Assembly: GCF_002564465.1 (NCBI RefSeq)
Contig: NZ_NUUX01000002.1
Location: 62,001 to 126,000, forward strand
Direction of reading: 5' to 3'
Source: Bacillus sp. AFS088145
Lineage (GTDB): Bacteria; Bacillota; Bacilli; Bacillales; Bacillaceae_G
DNA: 64,000 nucleotides
In this document: piece after piece, positions 46,719 through 55,645 of the stretch
How the letters are laid out: every line of letters starts with the position of its first letter
How positions within the stretch are numbered: the first letter of the stretch is position 1
Made by a program: the position numbers and the translations under genes
Notes under the pieces: model-generated
Seen by the model: only the letters and a program-made list of their open reading frames with translations
Told to the model about the DNA's origin: nothing
The model's database searches: none

Positions 46719-46777
46719 AGTTTTTAGTACTTTGTCTAAATAATGAGTAAACGGGGGGTAACTTCCGTTTACTATTT

Positions 46778-48091
46778 TTATCTTCTTTTAGCCCCTGCTA
46801 TTTCTTCAATCATTTCGATTACTTTCTTTTTCTTTTCATCAGGATTGTTATAAATTAAATCATGAGGAAAATATAACTTAGAATCGAATAACTTTTTACC
46901 AGTTATTCCATCTACTAGCTCTGATTTACGCGAGATTTCTTTCAAATCACCATTCGTTTGCAATAGTAAAATTGGCTTCTTTCCACCTTCTTCACCATAC
47001 CTAAAATAATCATAAGCCTCGTCTGAAATCGTATCAATAACTAAATAGTATTCCGGGTCAATGTCTATTTCTAAAAATAACTCTTTTAATTCAGCAAACT
47101 TTTCAGTATGTTTTTGTGTATCAAAGTCTACATATTGAAATAATTTTCGATTTAAGAACCGTTGACATAGATCACTCAAGATTTGGTCAGATTCCTCCTG
47201 CCATACTTGGAAATAATACAAAAGGACTGATTCATCTAATTTGATATATTCATCTAAATCAATTTTCCCCTCAAATAAATGACCAAAATGCACTGGTACA
47301 TAATTAAAATGATAACCTGTTTCATGCAAATATTTAGCCCTTTGTAATATTTTTTGTAATATGGCTTCCGCGCTTCTAGACACTGGATGAAAATAAACTT
47401 GCCAGTACATCTGGAATCGACTAATTAAGTAATGCTCAACAGCATGCATACCTGATTGTTTAATAACAACGCCATCTGGTCGAGGACGCATAATTCTCAA
47501 AATACGTTCCATATCAAAATTGCCGTAACTTACGCCAGTGTAGTATGCATCTCTAAGAAGATAATCCATTCGATCTGCGTCAATTTGGCTTGAAATCATG
47601 CTCGTAACTAACTTATTCATCGATGTTTTCTCAATGACTTCTGATACTTTCTTAGGAAAGTCATCTCCTACTTTTCTTAGGACCTCATTAATTTCTGTTG
47701 AACCCTCAATAATTTCTCTCGTTAATTCTTCATGATCTAAATTAAATATCTTCTCAAATGTATGCGAAAAAGGACCATGACCAACATCATGTAATAATCC
47801 AGCACAAAGAGCTAATAAGCGATCATCATCATTCCATTCAGGACGACCAGAAAAAACATCATCTACCATACGTCTTATAATTTCATAAACGCCAAGCGAG
47901 TGAGTAAATCGACTATGCTCAGCTCCATGAAACGTCAGATAAGTAGTACCAAGCTGTTTAATTCTGCGTAGTCTCTGAAATTCTTTCGTTCCTATTAAAT
48001 CCCAAATAACTTGATCTCTTACGTGAATATAACGATGCACTGGATCTTTAAATACTTTTTCCTCGTAAAGCTTTTGGAAACGATATGACAT
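46778..48091 (-). CDS. ywfO: HD domain phosphohydrolase YwfO
   Basis: 437-residue HD-superfamily protein of the dNTPase/SAMHD1-like group. Metal ligands are visible in HGAEHSRFTHSLGVY and the doublet AGLLHDVGHGPFSHTFE, with a later Asp in SSQIDADRMDYLLRDAYYTG. A C-terminal region of about 150 residues is specific to the YwfO type. Probably hydrolyses nucleotides; the substrate is not known to me. ATG 48091 has AAAGGGGG seven bases upstream and is preferred over 48109. Confidence 0.9.
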   Translation of the reverse strand: MSYRFQKLYEEKVFKDPVHRYIHVRDQVIWDLIGTKEFQRLRRIKQLGTTYLTFHGAEHSRFTHSLGVYEIIRRMVDDVFSGRPEWNDDDRLLALCAGLLHDVGHGPFSHTFEKIFNLDHEELTREIIEGSTEINEVLRKVGDDFPKKVSEVIEKTSMNKLVTSMISSQIDADRMDYLLRDAYYTGVSYGNFDMERILRIMRPRPDGVVIKQSGMHAVEHYLISRFQMYWQVYFHPVSRSAEAILQKILQRAKYLHETGYHFNYVPVHFGHLFEGKIDLDEYIKLDESVLLYYFQVWQEESDQILSDLCQRFLNRKLFQYVDFDTQKHTEKFAELKELFLEIDIDPEYYLVIDTISDEAYDYFRYGEEGGKKPILLLQTNGDLKEISRKSELVDGITGKKLFDSKLYFPHDLIYNNPDEKKKKVIEMIEEIAGAKRR

Positions 48092-48476
48092 ATCTTGGCC
48101 CCCTTTCAATATGTATACTAATTCTTTATATGCTAATTGATTTACTTTCTGAACAAGACTCTTCTATCTTTCTCTTTGTAGTTCAAGGCGTTAGCCCCTC
48201 GAGGTCATAAGCCAAATTCCAATGAAGGTAAAAACCAACCTTCTCTACATTTATTATCAATTTTTATCTCTTAACCCTTAAATATCAAAGTTAAAATAGG
48301 TATTTCATGGTGTCTAGTTCCGAAAGCTAGCTCTTCGGTAATATTCCATCCATCTTCGAAGTGGAAAAATCACCACTTCTTCAGCTGAACGGAGATATTC
48401 CCTTCAGAGCTGGGCAAGCTTTCTCCACATTTCAATCTATTATATCAAAAAAACGCTCCTAAAGATGAAGGAGCGT
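48092..48476. other. 385-bp gene-free region with repeat elements
   Basis: The region contains a stretch near 48188-48221 (GCCCCTCGAGGTCATAAGCC) resembling a dispersed intergenic element I remember from other Bacillaceae, the long hairpin repeat at 48312-48433, and the terminator of the next gene. No coding frame is credible. Confidence 0.55.
48312..48433 (+). repeat. Long copy of the dispersed hairpin repeat
   Basis: It begins GTCTAGTTCCGAAAGCTAGC and ends AAGCTTTCTCCACATTTC like the short copy at 9165-9206, but has a core of about 80 bases that folds back on itself (GAAGTGG/CCACTTC at the centre, AATATTCC near ATATTCC-complement sites, outer GAAAGCT/AGCTTTC). This looks like a complete MITE-like or REP-like hairpin element. 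Confidence 0.7.
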
Positions 48477-48478
48477 TT
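48451..48478 (-). terminator. Terminator of the DUF1450 gene
   Basis: AAACGCTCCT and AGGAGCGTTT form a perfect 10-bp stem with an eight-base loop, followed on the minus strand by TTTTG. Confidence 0.85.
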
Positions 48479-48704
48479 AATTCTTACCTAATTTTGACTT
48501 TATCTTCACAAGTAGATCATCTTCGTTTGGTGCAGATAAAGGACGATTATTTACGAAACAAAATGATTTTTTTCGTCCTGGCCCACAGTAAGATTGACAA
48601 CCAATTTTAATCTCTGCTTCATCATCTATTCTTTTTAAGCGAGGGACTAATGTTTTAATATTTGTCGCCTGGCAGTCATCACATATTCTAAATTCATTTG
48701 ACAT
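48477..48704 (-). CDS. DUF1450 family cysteine-motif protein (YuzB-like)
   Basis: 75-residue protein of the DUF1450 family. Conserved cysteines are arranged CDDC ... [20 protein letters not shown], a pattern that suggests metal or Fe-S binding, which is an inference. Similar to B. subtilis YuzB. No membrane or signal segment. It stands alone, divergent from rsfA, and its stop overlaps its terminator. Confidence 0.85.
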   Translation of the reverse strand: MSNEFRICDDCQATNIKTLVPRLKRIDDEAEIKIGCQSYCGPGRKKSFCFVNNRPLSAPNEDDLLVKIKSKLGKN

Positions 48705-48921
48705 TTTTTTACAATCCTTTCTGTTCTAAATTGAACATACTCAGCAGTAATTTTACTCGTTCCAAAAAGGACATGCAAGTTTTCCAATTAAATCACTCCG
48801 AATAGTATTCTACTATTTTCTATTTTTTGTATAGTTTTCTATTTTTTTGTCCAAACTTCTATTAATCAGCTAGGAAATTAAATCGATTAATTGAATAAAG
48901 GAAAGTTGAGGGGAAATTTCT

Positions 48922-49767
48922 ATGATGAAATTAAGACAGGATGCTTGGACTGAAGAAAATGATTTACTTTTAGCAGAAACCGTTCTACGTCATGTACGAG
49001 AAGGTAGTACCCAATTAAATGCCTTTGAAGAAGTAGGCGATGTTTTAGAACGGACTTCGGCTGCATGTGGTTTTCGTTGGAATGCTGTAGTTCGCTATAA
49101 TTATGAAAAAGCACTTCAATTAGCAAAGAAATTCCGTAAAGAAAAGCTTCGTCACGCTAAAGGTGAAGATGCTAAGAAAAAATTATTATATACACCTTCT
49201 GAATCTAGTTATATACAAACAGATGTATCTAGTAATTTTGATCGTTATTTAAATGATGAACAAGATTTAGAATATGGTGTTGAACTCGATCAAGAATTTG
49301 GGTCTTTTGTGGAAACTGAAATTGAAAATGATGCAAGTTTAGAAGTAACGCATAATGAGGAACCAACGACTGAGATATTTTCAAGTATTCCTTCCGTTCA
49401 AACTCAGTATCAATCACAGACTCCACCTGCTTCACCAATGAGTACAAGAAAAAGCTCAATTACAATGTTTGACGTCATCCAGTTCTTACAAGGTCTTTCA
49501 AGTAGTCAGATTGGGAGCGATCGTTTAGTCCGTGAAAATGATCAACTAAAAAGAGAGCTTATGCAATTACAGGAACGAAATTCACAGTTACAGAGACAAG
49601 TAGAAAAGCTTGAAAAAGACGCTACTACTGTTCAAGAAGACTATGAAACAATGATGAAAATAATGAACCGTGCTAGAAAATTAGTATTATTTGAAGAGGA
49701 AGAGAAACCAGCAGCAACATCCTTTAGAATGGATAAAAACGGAAATTTAGAAAAAATTGCAGAATAA
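48922..49767 (+). CDS. rsfA: RsfA-type prespore transcription factor
   Basis: 281-residue regulator of the RsfA/YlbO/GerR group, which modulates SigF-dependent genes in the forespore. The N-terminal SANT/Myb-like DNA-binding domain ([21 protein letters not shown] ... [11 protein letters not shown]) covers residues 4-60. A variable acidic middle follows, then a leucine-rich coiled coil (about 200-250: [20 protein letters not shown]) for oligomerisation. GAGGGG lies eight bases before the first of two adjacent ATG codons. A terminator follows. Confidence 0.9.
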   Translation: MMKLRQDAWTEENDLLLAETVLRHVREGSTQLNAFEEVGDVLERTSAACGFRWNAVVRYNYEKALQLAKKFRKEKLRHAKGEDAKKKLLYTPSESSYIQTDVSSNFDRYLNDEQDLEYGVELDQEFGSFVETEIENDASLEVTHNEEPTTEIFSSIPSVQTQYQSQTPPASPMSTRKSSITMFDVIQFLQGLSSSQIGSDRLVRENDQLKRELMQLQERNSQLQRQVEKLEKDATTVQEDYETMMKIMNRARKLVLFEEEEKPAATSFRMDKNGNLEKIAE

Positions 49768-49782
49768 CATTGTCATAATTAT

Positions 49783-49818
49783 AGAGGGACTAAATCTTAA
49801 TTTTGATTTAGTTCCTCT
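49783..49818 (+). terminator. Terminator of rsfA
   Basis: AGAGGGACTAAATC and GATTTAGTTCCTCT form a 14-bp stem (one mismatch) with an eight-base loop, followed by ATTTTC. Confidence 0.85.
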
Positions 49819-49978
49819 ATTTTCATGCATACTAAATTTGAAAATCCTGTTACAATCTATTAATTTCCTAAAAATGATTATTTAAAGAATGCTAGCTGTT
49901 TTTCATATGAAGTTTTTTTATTTAGTTTAAAATCATGCTAAAATAGGAAAACAACGCAAAACGCAAGGGGCTTATTTA

Positions 49979-50827
49979 ATGAATCAACATTTGAATCGGT
50001 TACAAACAGATGAAATACGTTTTATAGACGGCTCAACTTTAGGGCCATCCTTTGAGGCGATCCAATCTTTTGCATTAGATGACACATTATGTACAAAAAT
50101 TGGGAAAATGGAGTCTCCTACAACAATTCGAACTTGGGTACACCACAACACAATAGTTCTCGGTATTCAAGATACTAGATTACCGAATTTAACAAATGGG
50201 GTTAAATTCCTTAATGACCATGGATACAAAGCAATCGTACGAAATTCAGGTGGGCTTGCTGTTGTTTTAGATGAAGGTGTTCTAAATATATCGATCCTCT
50301 TTCCAGAAGCCGAACATAAGCTACAAATTAATGATGGCTATGAAACGATGTATGCACTAATTCAAGATATGTTTAAGGATTTAACAAATAAAATAGTTGC
50401 AAAAGAAATAGTAGGATCATATTGTCCAGGCGATTTTGATTTAAGTATTGATGACAAGAAGTTTGCGGGTATCTCTCAACGTAGGATACGTAAAGGGGTT
50501 GCTGTTCAAATTTATTTATGTATTAACGAAAGTGGTTCAAAGCGTGCTTCAATTATTAAAGATTTTTATGAAATTGCGATTAATCACAAAGAAACTTCAT
50601 TCAAATATCCTACAATTATTCCTGATACAATGGCATCTCTTTCCGAACTACTATCATTAAATCTTTCAGTGACGGATGTAATGACAAGACTACTTCAATC
50701 ATTAATTAAATTAACTCCAAAATTAACTCCTAACTCCTTACTTGATGATGAAATAGAATTATATAATTATCATTTGCAACGAATGATTGATCGTAATTCG
50801 GATATAAGTTCAATGCAAGAATCATAA
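49979..50827 (+). CDS. lipL: Octanoyl-[GcvH]:protein N-octanoyltransferase LipL
   Basis: Moves octanoate from GcvH to the E2 subunits of dehydrogenase complexes in the Bacillus lipoate relay (LipM-LipA-LipL). Biotin/lipoate ligase fold with [19 protein letters not shown], the nucleophile Cys in [31 protein letters not shown] and about 282 residues, all typical of LipL (formerly YwfL). AAGGGG lies before the ATG. Convergent with pta across a shared terminator. Confidence 0.93.
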   Translation: MNQHLNRLQTDEIRFIDGSTLGPSFEAIQSFALDDTLCTKIGKMESPTTIRTWVHHNTIVLGIQDTRLPNLTNGVKFLNDHGYKAIVRNSGGLAVVLDEGVLNISILFPEAEHKLQINDGYETMYALIQDMFKDLTNKIVAKEIVGSYCPGDFDLSIDDKKFAGISQRRIRKGVAVQIYLCINESGSKRASIIKDFYEIAINHKETSFKYPTIIPDTMASLSELLSLNLSVTDVMTRLLQSLIKLTPKLTPNSLLDDEIELYNYHLQRMIDRNSDISSMQES

Positions 50828-50833
50828 GTACAG

Positions 50834-50877
50834 AAAAAGAGTGCTCAAAAGTTCATTGACTTAAGAGCACTCTTTTT
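50834..50877. terminator. Bidirectional terminator between lipL and pta
   Basis: AAAAAGAGTGCTC and GAGCACTCTTTTT are exact 13-bp complements around an 18-base loop. Confidence 0.9.
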
Positions 50878-50894
50878 TCTTAACTCTGTCCTTA

Positions 50895-51866
50895 TTAAAG
50901 TGACTGAGCAGCTGTGATGATTGATAATTTATAAACGTCTTCACTGTTACAACCACGAGATAGGTCATTAACAGGCATATTTAATCCTTGTAGGATTGGT
51001 CCGATTGCTTCAAAGTTACCTAAACGTTGAGCAATTTTGTAACCAATATTACCTGCTTCTAAGCTAGGGAATACGAATGTATTAGCATCACCTTGAATAA
51101 CTGAACCAGGAGCTTTGCTTTTTGCAACAGATGGAACAAATGCTGCATCAAATTGGAACTCGCCATCTAAAGTTAATTCAGGGGCAAGCTCTTTTGCAAT
51201 TTTAACTGCTTCAGCAACCTTTTCAGTTTCAGGCGATTTTGCAGATCCTTTAGTTGAAAAGCTTAACATTGCAATTTTAGGGTCAATGTCAAATAGTTTA
51301 GCTGTTTTTGCACTTTCAATTGCAATTTCTGCTAAGTCTTGGCTATTTGGGGCAATGTTAATTGCGCAATCTGCGAATACGTATTTCTCTTCCTCACGAA
51401 CCATGATAAATACACCAGATGTTTTTGTAACGCCTGGTTTTGTTTTAATAATTTGAAGCGCTGGTCGTACTGTATCTGCTGTTGAATGTGTAGCACCACT
51501 AACTAACCCATGAGCCTTGTTAGCATATACTAACATCGTTCCAAAGTAGTTTGGATCTAATAATGTTTTACGAGCTTGCTCCTCTGTCGCTTTTCCTTTA
51601 CGGCGTTCAACAAATGATGCAACTAATTGCTCCATTTCTTCATAAGTAGATGGGTCTAGAATTTCTACTCCTTGAAGTTCTAATCCTAAGCTACTCGCTT
51701 TTTCTTTTACGTTTTCTACGTTACCTATTAAAATTGGTTTTAATACATCTTCTTTCGCTAATCTGTCAGCTGCTGTTAAGATTCTCTCATCTGTACCTTC
51801 TGGTAAAACAATTGAAATACCTTTACCTGATACTTTTTGTTTAATGCTTTCAAATAAGTTGCTCAT
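50895..51866 (-). CDS. pta: Phosphate acetyltransferase
   Basis: Interconverts acetyl-CoA and acetyl phosphate in acetate overflow metabolism. 323 residues, the short type with only the PTA_PTB catalytic domain. Signatures: VLPEGTDERILTAADRL, DPNYFGTMLVYANKAHGLVSGATHSTADTVRPALQII, LSFSTKGSAKSPETEKV and FPSLEAGNIGYKIAQRLG. ATG 51866 has GGAGG five bases upstream; the longer frame from 51878 includes that ribosome binding site. Divergent from hemQ. Confidence 0.96.
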   Translation of the reverse strand: MSNLFESIKQKVSGKGISIVLPEGTDERILTAADRLAKEDVLKPILIGNVENVKEKASSLGLELQGVEILDPSTYEEMEQLVASFVERRKGKATEEQARKTLLDPNYFGTMLVYANKAHGLVSGATHSTADTVRPALQIIKTKPGVTKTSGVFIMVREEEKYVFADCAINIAPNSQDLAEIAIESAKTAKLFDIDPKIAMLSFSTKGSAKSPETEKVAEAVKIAKELAPELTLDGEFQFDAAFVPSVAKSKAPGSVIQGDANTFVFPSLEAGNIGYKIAQRLGNFEAIGPILQGLNMPVNDLSRGCNSEDVYKLSIITAAQSL

Positions 51867-52029
51867 AATTGCCTCCAAAATCTTTAAAATTATTTTATTT
51901 GTACATAATTAGAATAAAACCTTTTTAGAATAATGAGAAATATAATATATTTAATAAAGCGCTATCATTTAAAGTAAATTAATTCCTAATTTTCTAACTA
52001 AATTTGGATATTGTATAATTTTGTATGTT

Positions 52030-52059
52030 TTTACAAAATACTTTTATTTGTAGTATGCT
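52030..52059 (+). promoter_or_regulatory. Candidate promoter of hemQ
   Basis: TTTACA (52030-52035) and TATGCT (52054-52059) with an 18-base spacer precede the hemQ start by 43 bases. Confidence 0.4.
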
Positions 52060-52101
52060 ATATAAATGAAAATCAATACGATAACGTTTGGGGGATTTAA
52101 A

Positions 52102-52848
52102 ATGAGTGAAGCTGCAAAAACTTTAGATGGCTGGTATTGTTTACATGATTTTAGAAGTATGGATTGGCATGCTTTTAAACAATTAGGTAGTGATGAGCGT
52201 CAACTAGCGATTACAGAGTTCCAACAAGTTTTCTCAAAATGGAATCAAGTTGCTGATTCTGGTGAAGGTAGCCATGCTATTTACAATATTTTAGGTCAAA
52301 AAGCAGACATTATGTTTATGGTTTTACGACCTACAATGGATGAGTTATTACATATTGAAACAGAAATTAATAAAACTACATTATCTCAGTATATGATTCC
52401 AACTTATTCATACGTTTCTGTAGTTGAATTAAGTAATTACTTAAGCGAAGAAGATGGCGATCCATATCAAAATCCGCATGTTCGCGCTAGACTTTACCCT
52501 GCTTTACCAAAATCTCAATACGTATGCTTCTATCCAATGGATAAAAAGCGTGAAGGCGAAGATAATTGGTACATGCTTCCTTCAGGTGCTCGTAAAGAAA
52601 TGATGTACAGCCATGGAAAAATTGGTCGTGGTTACGCTGGTAAAGTTAAACAAATTATTACTGGTTCTGTAGGTTTTGATGATTATGAATGGGGCGTTAC
52701 TTTATTCTCTGAAGACGTACTTCAATTCAAAAAATTAATCTATGAAATGCGCTTTGATGAAGTAAGTGCTCGTTATGGGGTCTTTGGTTCATTCTTTGTT
52801 GGAACAATTCTAAAAGAAGATGCATTCTCAAAATATCTTTACGTATAA
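52102..52848 (+). CDS. hemQ: Coproheme decarboxylase HemQ (YwfI)
   Basis: Last enzyme of the coproporphyrin-dependent haem pathway of Gram-positive bacteria; decarboxylates coproheme III to haem b using hydrogen peroxide. Chlorite-dismutase-like fold with two ferredoxin-like halves; the haem-ligand His is expected in [16 protein letters not shown], and the catalytic Tyr-containing segment [20 protein letters not shown] is present. ATG 52102 is six bases after GGGGG and starts [11 protein letters not shown] like Bacillus orthologues (248 residues). The usual order pta-hemQ is kept. Confidence 0.95.
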   Translation: MSEAAKTLDGWYCLHDFRSMDWHAFKQLGSDERQLAITEFQQVFSKWNQVADSGEGSHAIYNILGQKADIMFMVLRPTMDELLHIETEINKTTLSQYMIPTYSYVSVVELSNYLSEEDGDPYQNPHVRARLYPALPKSQYVCFYPMDKKREGEDNWYMLPSGARKEMMYSHGKIGRGYAGKVKQIITGSVGFDDYEWGVTLFSEDVLQFKKLIYEMRFDEVSARYGVFGSFFVGTILKEDAFSKYLYV

Positions 52849-52904
52849 TTGAATACTTAAGAGTATCCACTGAATACGAACAATCATAGTATATAAATTA
52901 AAAG

Positions 52905-52931
52905 ACTTCTCTTTTTTGAGAAGTTTTTTTA
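52905..52931 (+). terminator. Terminator of hemQ
   Basis: ACTTCTC and GAGAAGT form a 7-bp stem with a six-T loop, followed by TTTTTTT. Confidence 0.8.
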
Positions 52932-53069
52932 TTTTCCTGTTGGAAAAGAAGTCATATGTTTCTTTCAATTTTAATATAGTTACAGTAGTGAACGAACTAA
53001 TTAGTCCTCGCTTTCCGATCACCAATGGGATTCATGCAGAATATTTAATTCGGATGAGGAGGCTTTTTT

Positions 53070-53498
53070 ATGGCTGTAATTCGTTATACTGACGCTGAGG
53101 TTGCTTTGCTTGCTAGATTAATGCGTGCTGAAGCTGAAGGCGAAGGTGTAGAAGGTATGTTAATGGTTGGTAATGTATGTGTTAATAGGGTTTTATGTGA
53201 TTGCTTAGATTTTAGAGACATTCGAAGTATAAAAGATATGGTTTATCAGAATCCAGGTGGATTCGAAGCTGTTCAAAAATCTTACTTTTATCAACGTGCC
53301 AGGGACCAAGATATTGAGCTATCTAGAAAAGTAATAGCAGGACAGCGTTTTTGGCCAGCAACTTATGGCCTATGGTTCTTCAGACCTGCAGGTTCATGCC
53401 CAGGAACTTGGTTTAACCAAAAACTAGCAGGAAGATTTAAGTCGCATTGCTTTTATCAACCAACTTCTGAAGATTGTCCTAAAGTTTACAGTGTTTAA
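53070..53498 (+). CDS. cwlJ: Spore cortex-lytic enzyme CwlJ
   Basis: Spore-coat-located cell-wall hydrolase activated by calcium dipicolinate during germination. 142 residues containing only the Hydrolase_2 (SleB/CwlJ) domain (EVALLARLMRAEAEGEGVEGMLMVGNVCVNRV with the catalytic Glu, then FWPATYGLWFFRPAGSCPGTWFNQ). No signal peptide, as usual for CwlJ, which is made in the mother cell. GAGGAGG lies before the ATG. It precedes gerQ, whose product is needed for CwlJ to be retained in the coat. Confidence 0.95.
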   Translation: MAVIRYTDAEVALLARLMRAEAEGEGVEGMLMVGNVCVNRVLCDCLDFRDIRSIKDMVYQNPGGFEAVQKSYFYQRARDQDIELSRKVIAGQRFWPATYGLWFFRPAGSCPGTWFNQKLAGRFKSHCFYQPTSEDCPKVYSV

Positions 53499-53526
53499 TT
53501 TGATTTAACTAAGGGAGGTTTTTTCT

Positions 53527-53913
53527 TTGAGTAATCCTTACGAATATTATCCAAATCTTTATCGTGCGGCGCAACCTGCCCAAGGGCAAGGACAACAAAC
53601 CGGACAGGGGCAAGGATTTGCAGCCCCATCAGGCGGTATGATTACCCAACAAGGTCAAGTTACCACCCCGGCTGGTCTTTTTGAACAATCCTATGTAGAA
53701 AATATACTTAGAGCCAATCGCGGGAAAATTGCTACCGTTTATATGACTTTCTCTGGTCACCAACAACAAGTATTTGTAGGGTATATTATGGGAGCTGGAC
53801 GTGATCATATTGTACTCAGAGATGTAAATACAACCAAAACTTTCATACTGTTGACAATTTACTTAGATTACGTCACATTTGACGAAGAAATAGCATTGCC
53901 TTATCAACTTTAA
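53527..53913 (+). CDS. gerQ: Spore coat protein GerQ
   Basis: 128-residue coat protein required for CwlJ localisation and cross-linked by transglutaminase Tgl. The Gln/Gly-rich N-terminus (QPAQGQGQQTGQGQGF) provides the cross-linking substrate; the conserved C-terminal domain runs from SYVENILRANRGKIATVYMTF to VTFDEEIALPYQL. Start is TTG, eight bases after GGGAGG. It follows cwlJ by 28 bases and forms an operon with it. Confidence 0.94.
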   Translation: MSNPYEYYPNLYRAAQPAQGQGQQTGQGQGFAAPSGGMITQQGQVTTPAGLFEQSYVENILRANRGKIATVYMTFSGHQQQVFVGYIMGAGRDHIVLRDVNTTKTFILLTIYLDYVTFDEEIALPYQL

Positions 53914-53915
53914 AA

Positions 53916-53963
53916 AAAAGTGTTCAATATAGTGCAATAATTGCACTTTTATTGAACACTTTT
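53916..53963. terminator. Bidirectional terminator between gerQ and ywdK
   Basis: AAAAGTGTTCAATA and TATTGAACACTTTT are exact 14-bp complements, with a second inner hairpin AGTGCAAT/ATTGCACT. It separates convergent genes. Confidence 0.9.
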
Positions 53964-53964
53964 C

Positions 53965-54330
53965 CTATTTCATTACTGAAATTCCTACTAATATCCAAGC
54001 TACTAAAAATGCTAAACCACCTAGTGGAGTAATCGCACCTAATATTTTAATTCCAGATACACTTAATATGTACAAGCTTCCTGAGAATAAGATGATTCCA
54101 ATTATAGATAACCATCCCGCCCACATTAATTGAGTTGTTGAACCAAATTTATCAATTAAAAATGCAATAATAAATAGTCCACCTGTTTGGAACATTTGAT
54201 ATTGAACAGCTTTTTGCCAAATTTGAAGTGATCTTTCGGAAATTTTCCCCTCAAGTCCATGTGCTCCAAATGCACCTAATGCGATTGCTAAAAATGCAAA
54301 AATACTACCAAATAAGAAAAATAGTTTCAC
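53965..54330 (-). CDS. ywdK: DUF423 family membrane protein YwdK
   Basis: 121-residue protein with four membrane helices of the DUF423 family. The N-terminus LFFLFGSIFAFLAIALGAFGAHGLEGKIS and IWQKAVQYQMFQTGGLF are signature segments. Function unknown; homologues are widespread. It lies 18 bases downstream of ywdI in the same direction. Confidence 0.92.
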   Translation of the reverse strand: MKLFFLFGSIFAFLAIALGAFGAHGLEGKISERSLQIWQKAVQYQMFQTGGLFIIAFLIDKFGSTTQLMWAGWLSIIGIILFSGSLYILSVSGIKILGAITPLGGLAFLVAWILVGISVMK

Positions 54331-54348
54331 TTCTTCTCCCCCTTTATC

Positions 54349-54627
54349 TTAAAAATCTAATAATGATCCACTTTGTTCCGAGTCATCCAATTTAGGCATA
54401 GCAGAAGGTCTGGACATAATAGGCTGACTTGGTATTGATTGAACGATACTACTAGTTACTATATTCTTTGGAACCTCAACATTGCTCTCGTCTTCAAGAA
54501 GTAACTCACATAAAGAACGAATACTGGCAATTCTTTCTCGAAGCTGTCCAGGTTTTTGCGTACTTACTTTTGCCTTATGTAACTCATTTTCAATTTGCTG
54601 GATTACTTTTTCTACACTGATATTCAG
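54349..54627 (-). CDS. ywdI: YwdI family protein, possible CTG start
   Basis: About 92 residues, homologous to B. subtilis YwdI of unknown function: an amphipathic helix (VEKVIQQIENELHKAK), RERIASIRSLCELLLEDE and a disordered Pro/Ser tail ending SGSLLDF. The longest frame starts with TTG 54642 followed by GTG GTG, which are themselves the best Shine-Dalgarno (GGTGG). The next candidate, CTG 54627, is eight bases beyond it and begins at NISVEKV, where the homologues seem to begin. A CTG start is therefore suggested, not proven. Confidence 0.75.
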   Translation of the reverse strand: MNISVEKVIQQIENELHKAKVSTQKPGQLRERIASIRSLCELLLEDESNVEVPKNIVTSSIVQSIPSQPIMSRPSAMPKLDDSEQSGSLLDF

Positions 54628-54735
54628 ATAAATCACCACCAAACTTTATTAACACAATCCAATAAACCCTATTATACTATGGCTTTTTTCTGAAAGCGAA
54701 TACCAACCAAATTAAGCACTATTTTAATCGAACGG

Positions 54736-54744
54736 TGGTATACT
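54736..54744 (+). promoter_or_regulatory. Extended -10 promoter of the HAD gene
   Basis: TGGTATACT is an extended -10 element (TGN + TATACT); the -35 region (TTAAGC) is weak. It lies 32 bases before the start codon. Confidence 0.45.
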
Positions 54745-54775
54745 AAAAAAGTTAATTTTTAGGAGGTAATGTAAT

Positions 54776-55588
54776 TTGAACTATAAAATGATCGTTTTGG
54801 ATATCGATGACACACTTTTAACGGATCAACATGTTATTTCGCAAAAAACGAAGGAAGCTTTACTCAAAGCTCAAGATATGGGTGTAAAAGTAGTGTTAGC
54901 TTCCGGTAGACCAACCTTTGCTATGCATAAGTTAGCTGAGGAACTATTACTACATGATTATGGTAGCTATGTCCTATCATTTAACGGAGGAATCATTACT
55001 GACTATCGAACAAAAAATAATGTTTATGAATGTACGCTAACAAAAGAGCAAGCACATGAACTTTATGAGATTAGTAAGAAACATAATGTCTTCGTTCATA
55101 CATATGTTGAAAATGATATTATTACAGAAAAAGGGAATCAATATACTGATATCGAAGGCCAGCTCACAGGCATGCCTATTAAAGAAGTAAGTAGCTTTAC
55201 TGAGCATGTTCAAAATGACGTTGTAAAATTGTTAATGTTGGAGGATCCAGAAAAATTAGCTCAAGTTGAAAAAATACTTCAAAAAGAGCTGGAAGGTAAA
55301 ATTAGTGTCATGCGCTCAAAGCCATTCTTTTTAGAACTAACGAACAGTGAAGTAGATAAAGGTAAAAGTCTAAATCACTTAATTCAAATTTTAGGAATTC
55401 GACAAGACGAAGTAATCGCTGTAGGAGATGGATATAATGACCTACCGATGATTAAATTTGCTGGACTAGGCGTTGCGATGGGAAATGCTCCTGAAGAAAT
55501 TAAGCAACAGGCAGATTATGTCACTTCTACAAATAATGAAGATGGTGTCGCTAAAGTTGTTGAAAAGTTTATATTGAGTAATAATTAA
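54776..55588 (+). CDS. Cof-type HAD-IIB family hydrolase
   Basis: 270-residue HAD phosphatase with motif I DIDDTLL (nucleophile Asp9), motif II in VVLASGRPT, motif III Lys in EVDKGKSL and motif IV VGDGYNDLPMIKFAGLGVAMGNA. The large C2b cap between motifs II and III places it with sugar-phosphate and flavin-precursor phosphatases such as B. subtilis YwpJ, YxeH and YkrA; the substrate is not predictable. Start is TTG with AGGAGG nine bases upstream. A terminator shared with ung follows. Confidence 0.9.
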   Translation: MNYKMIVLDIDDTLLTDQHVISQKTKEALLKAQDMGVKVVLASGRPTFAMHKLAEELLLHDYGSYVLSFNGGIITDYRTKNNVYECTLTKEQAHELYEISKKHNVFVHTYVENDIITEKGNQYTDIEGQLTGMPIKEVSSFTEHVQNDVVKLLMLEDPEKLAQVEKILQKELEGKISVMRSKPFFLELTNSEVDKGKSLNHLIQILGIRQDEVIAVGDGYNDLPMIKFAGLGVAMGNAPEEIKQQADYVTSTNNEDGVAKVVEKFILSNN

Positions 55589-55599
55589 TAAACACAAGA

Positions 55600-55625
55600 A
55601 AGGGCTGTCTATTAAGACAACCCTT
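55600..55625. terminator. Terminator between the HAD gene and ung
   Basis: AAGGGCTGTCT and AGACAACCCTT form an 11-bp stem (one mismatch) with a four-base loop. Confidence 0.75.
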
Positions 55626-55645
55626 CTTTAAATCTCATTTATTGA

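Noticed and set aside
52828-53025. Minus-strand 65-codon frame between hemQ and cwlJ
   Set aside because: It runs antisense through the hemQ terminator and end, with low-complexity Lys/Phe-rich sequence; not a gene.
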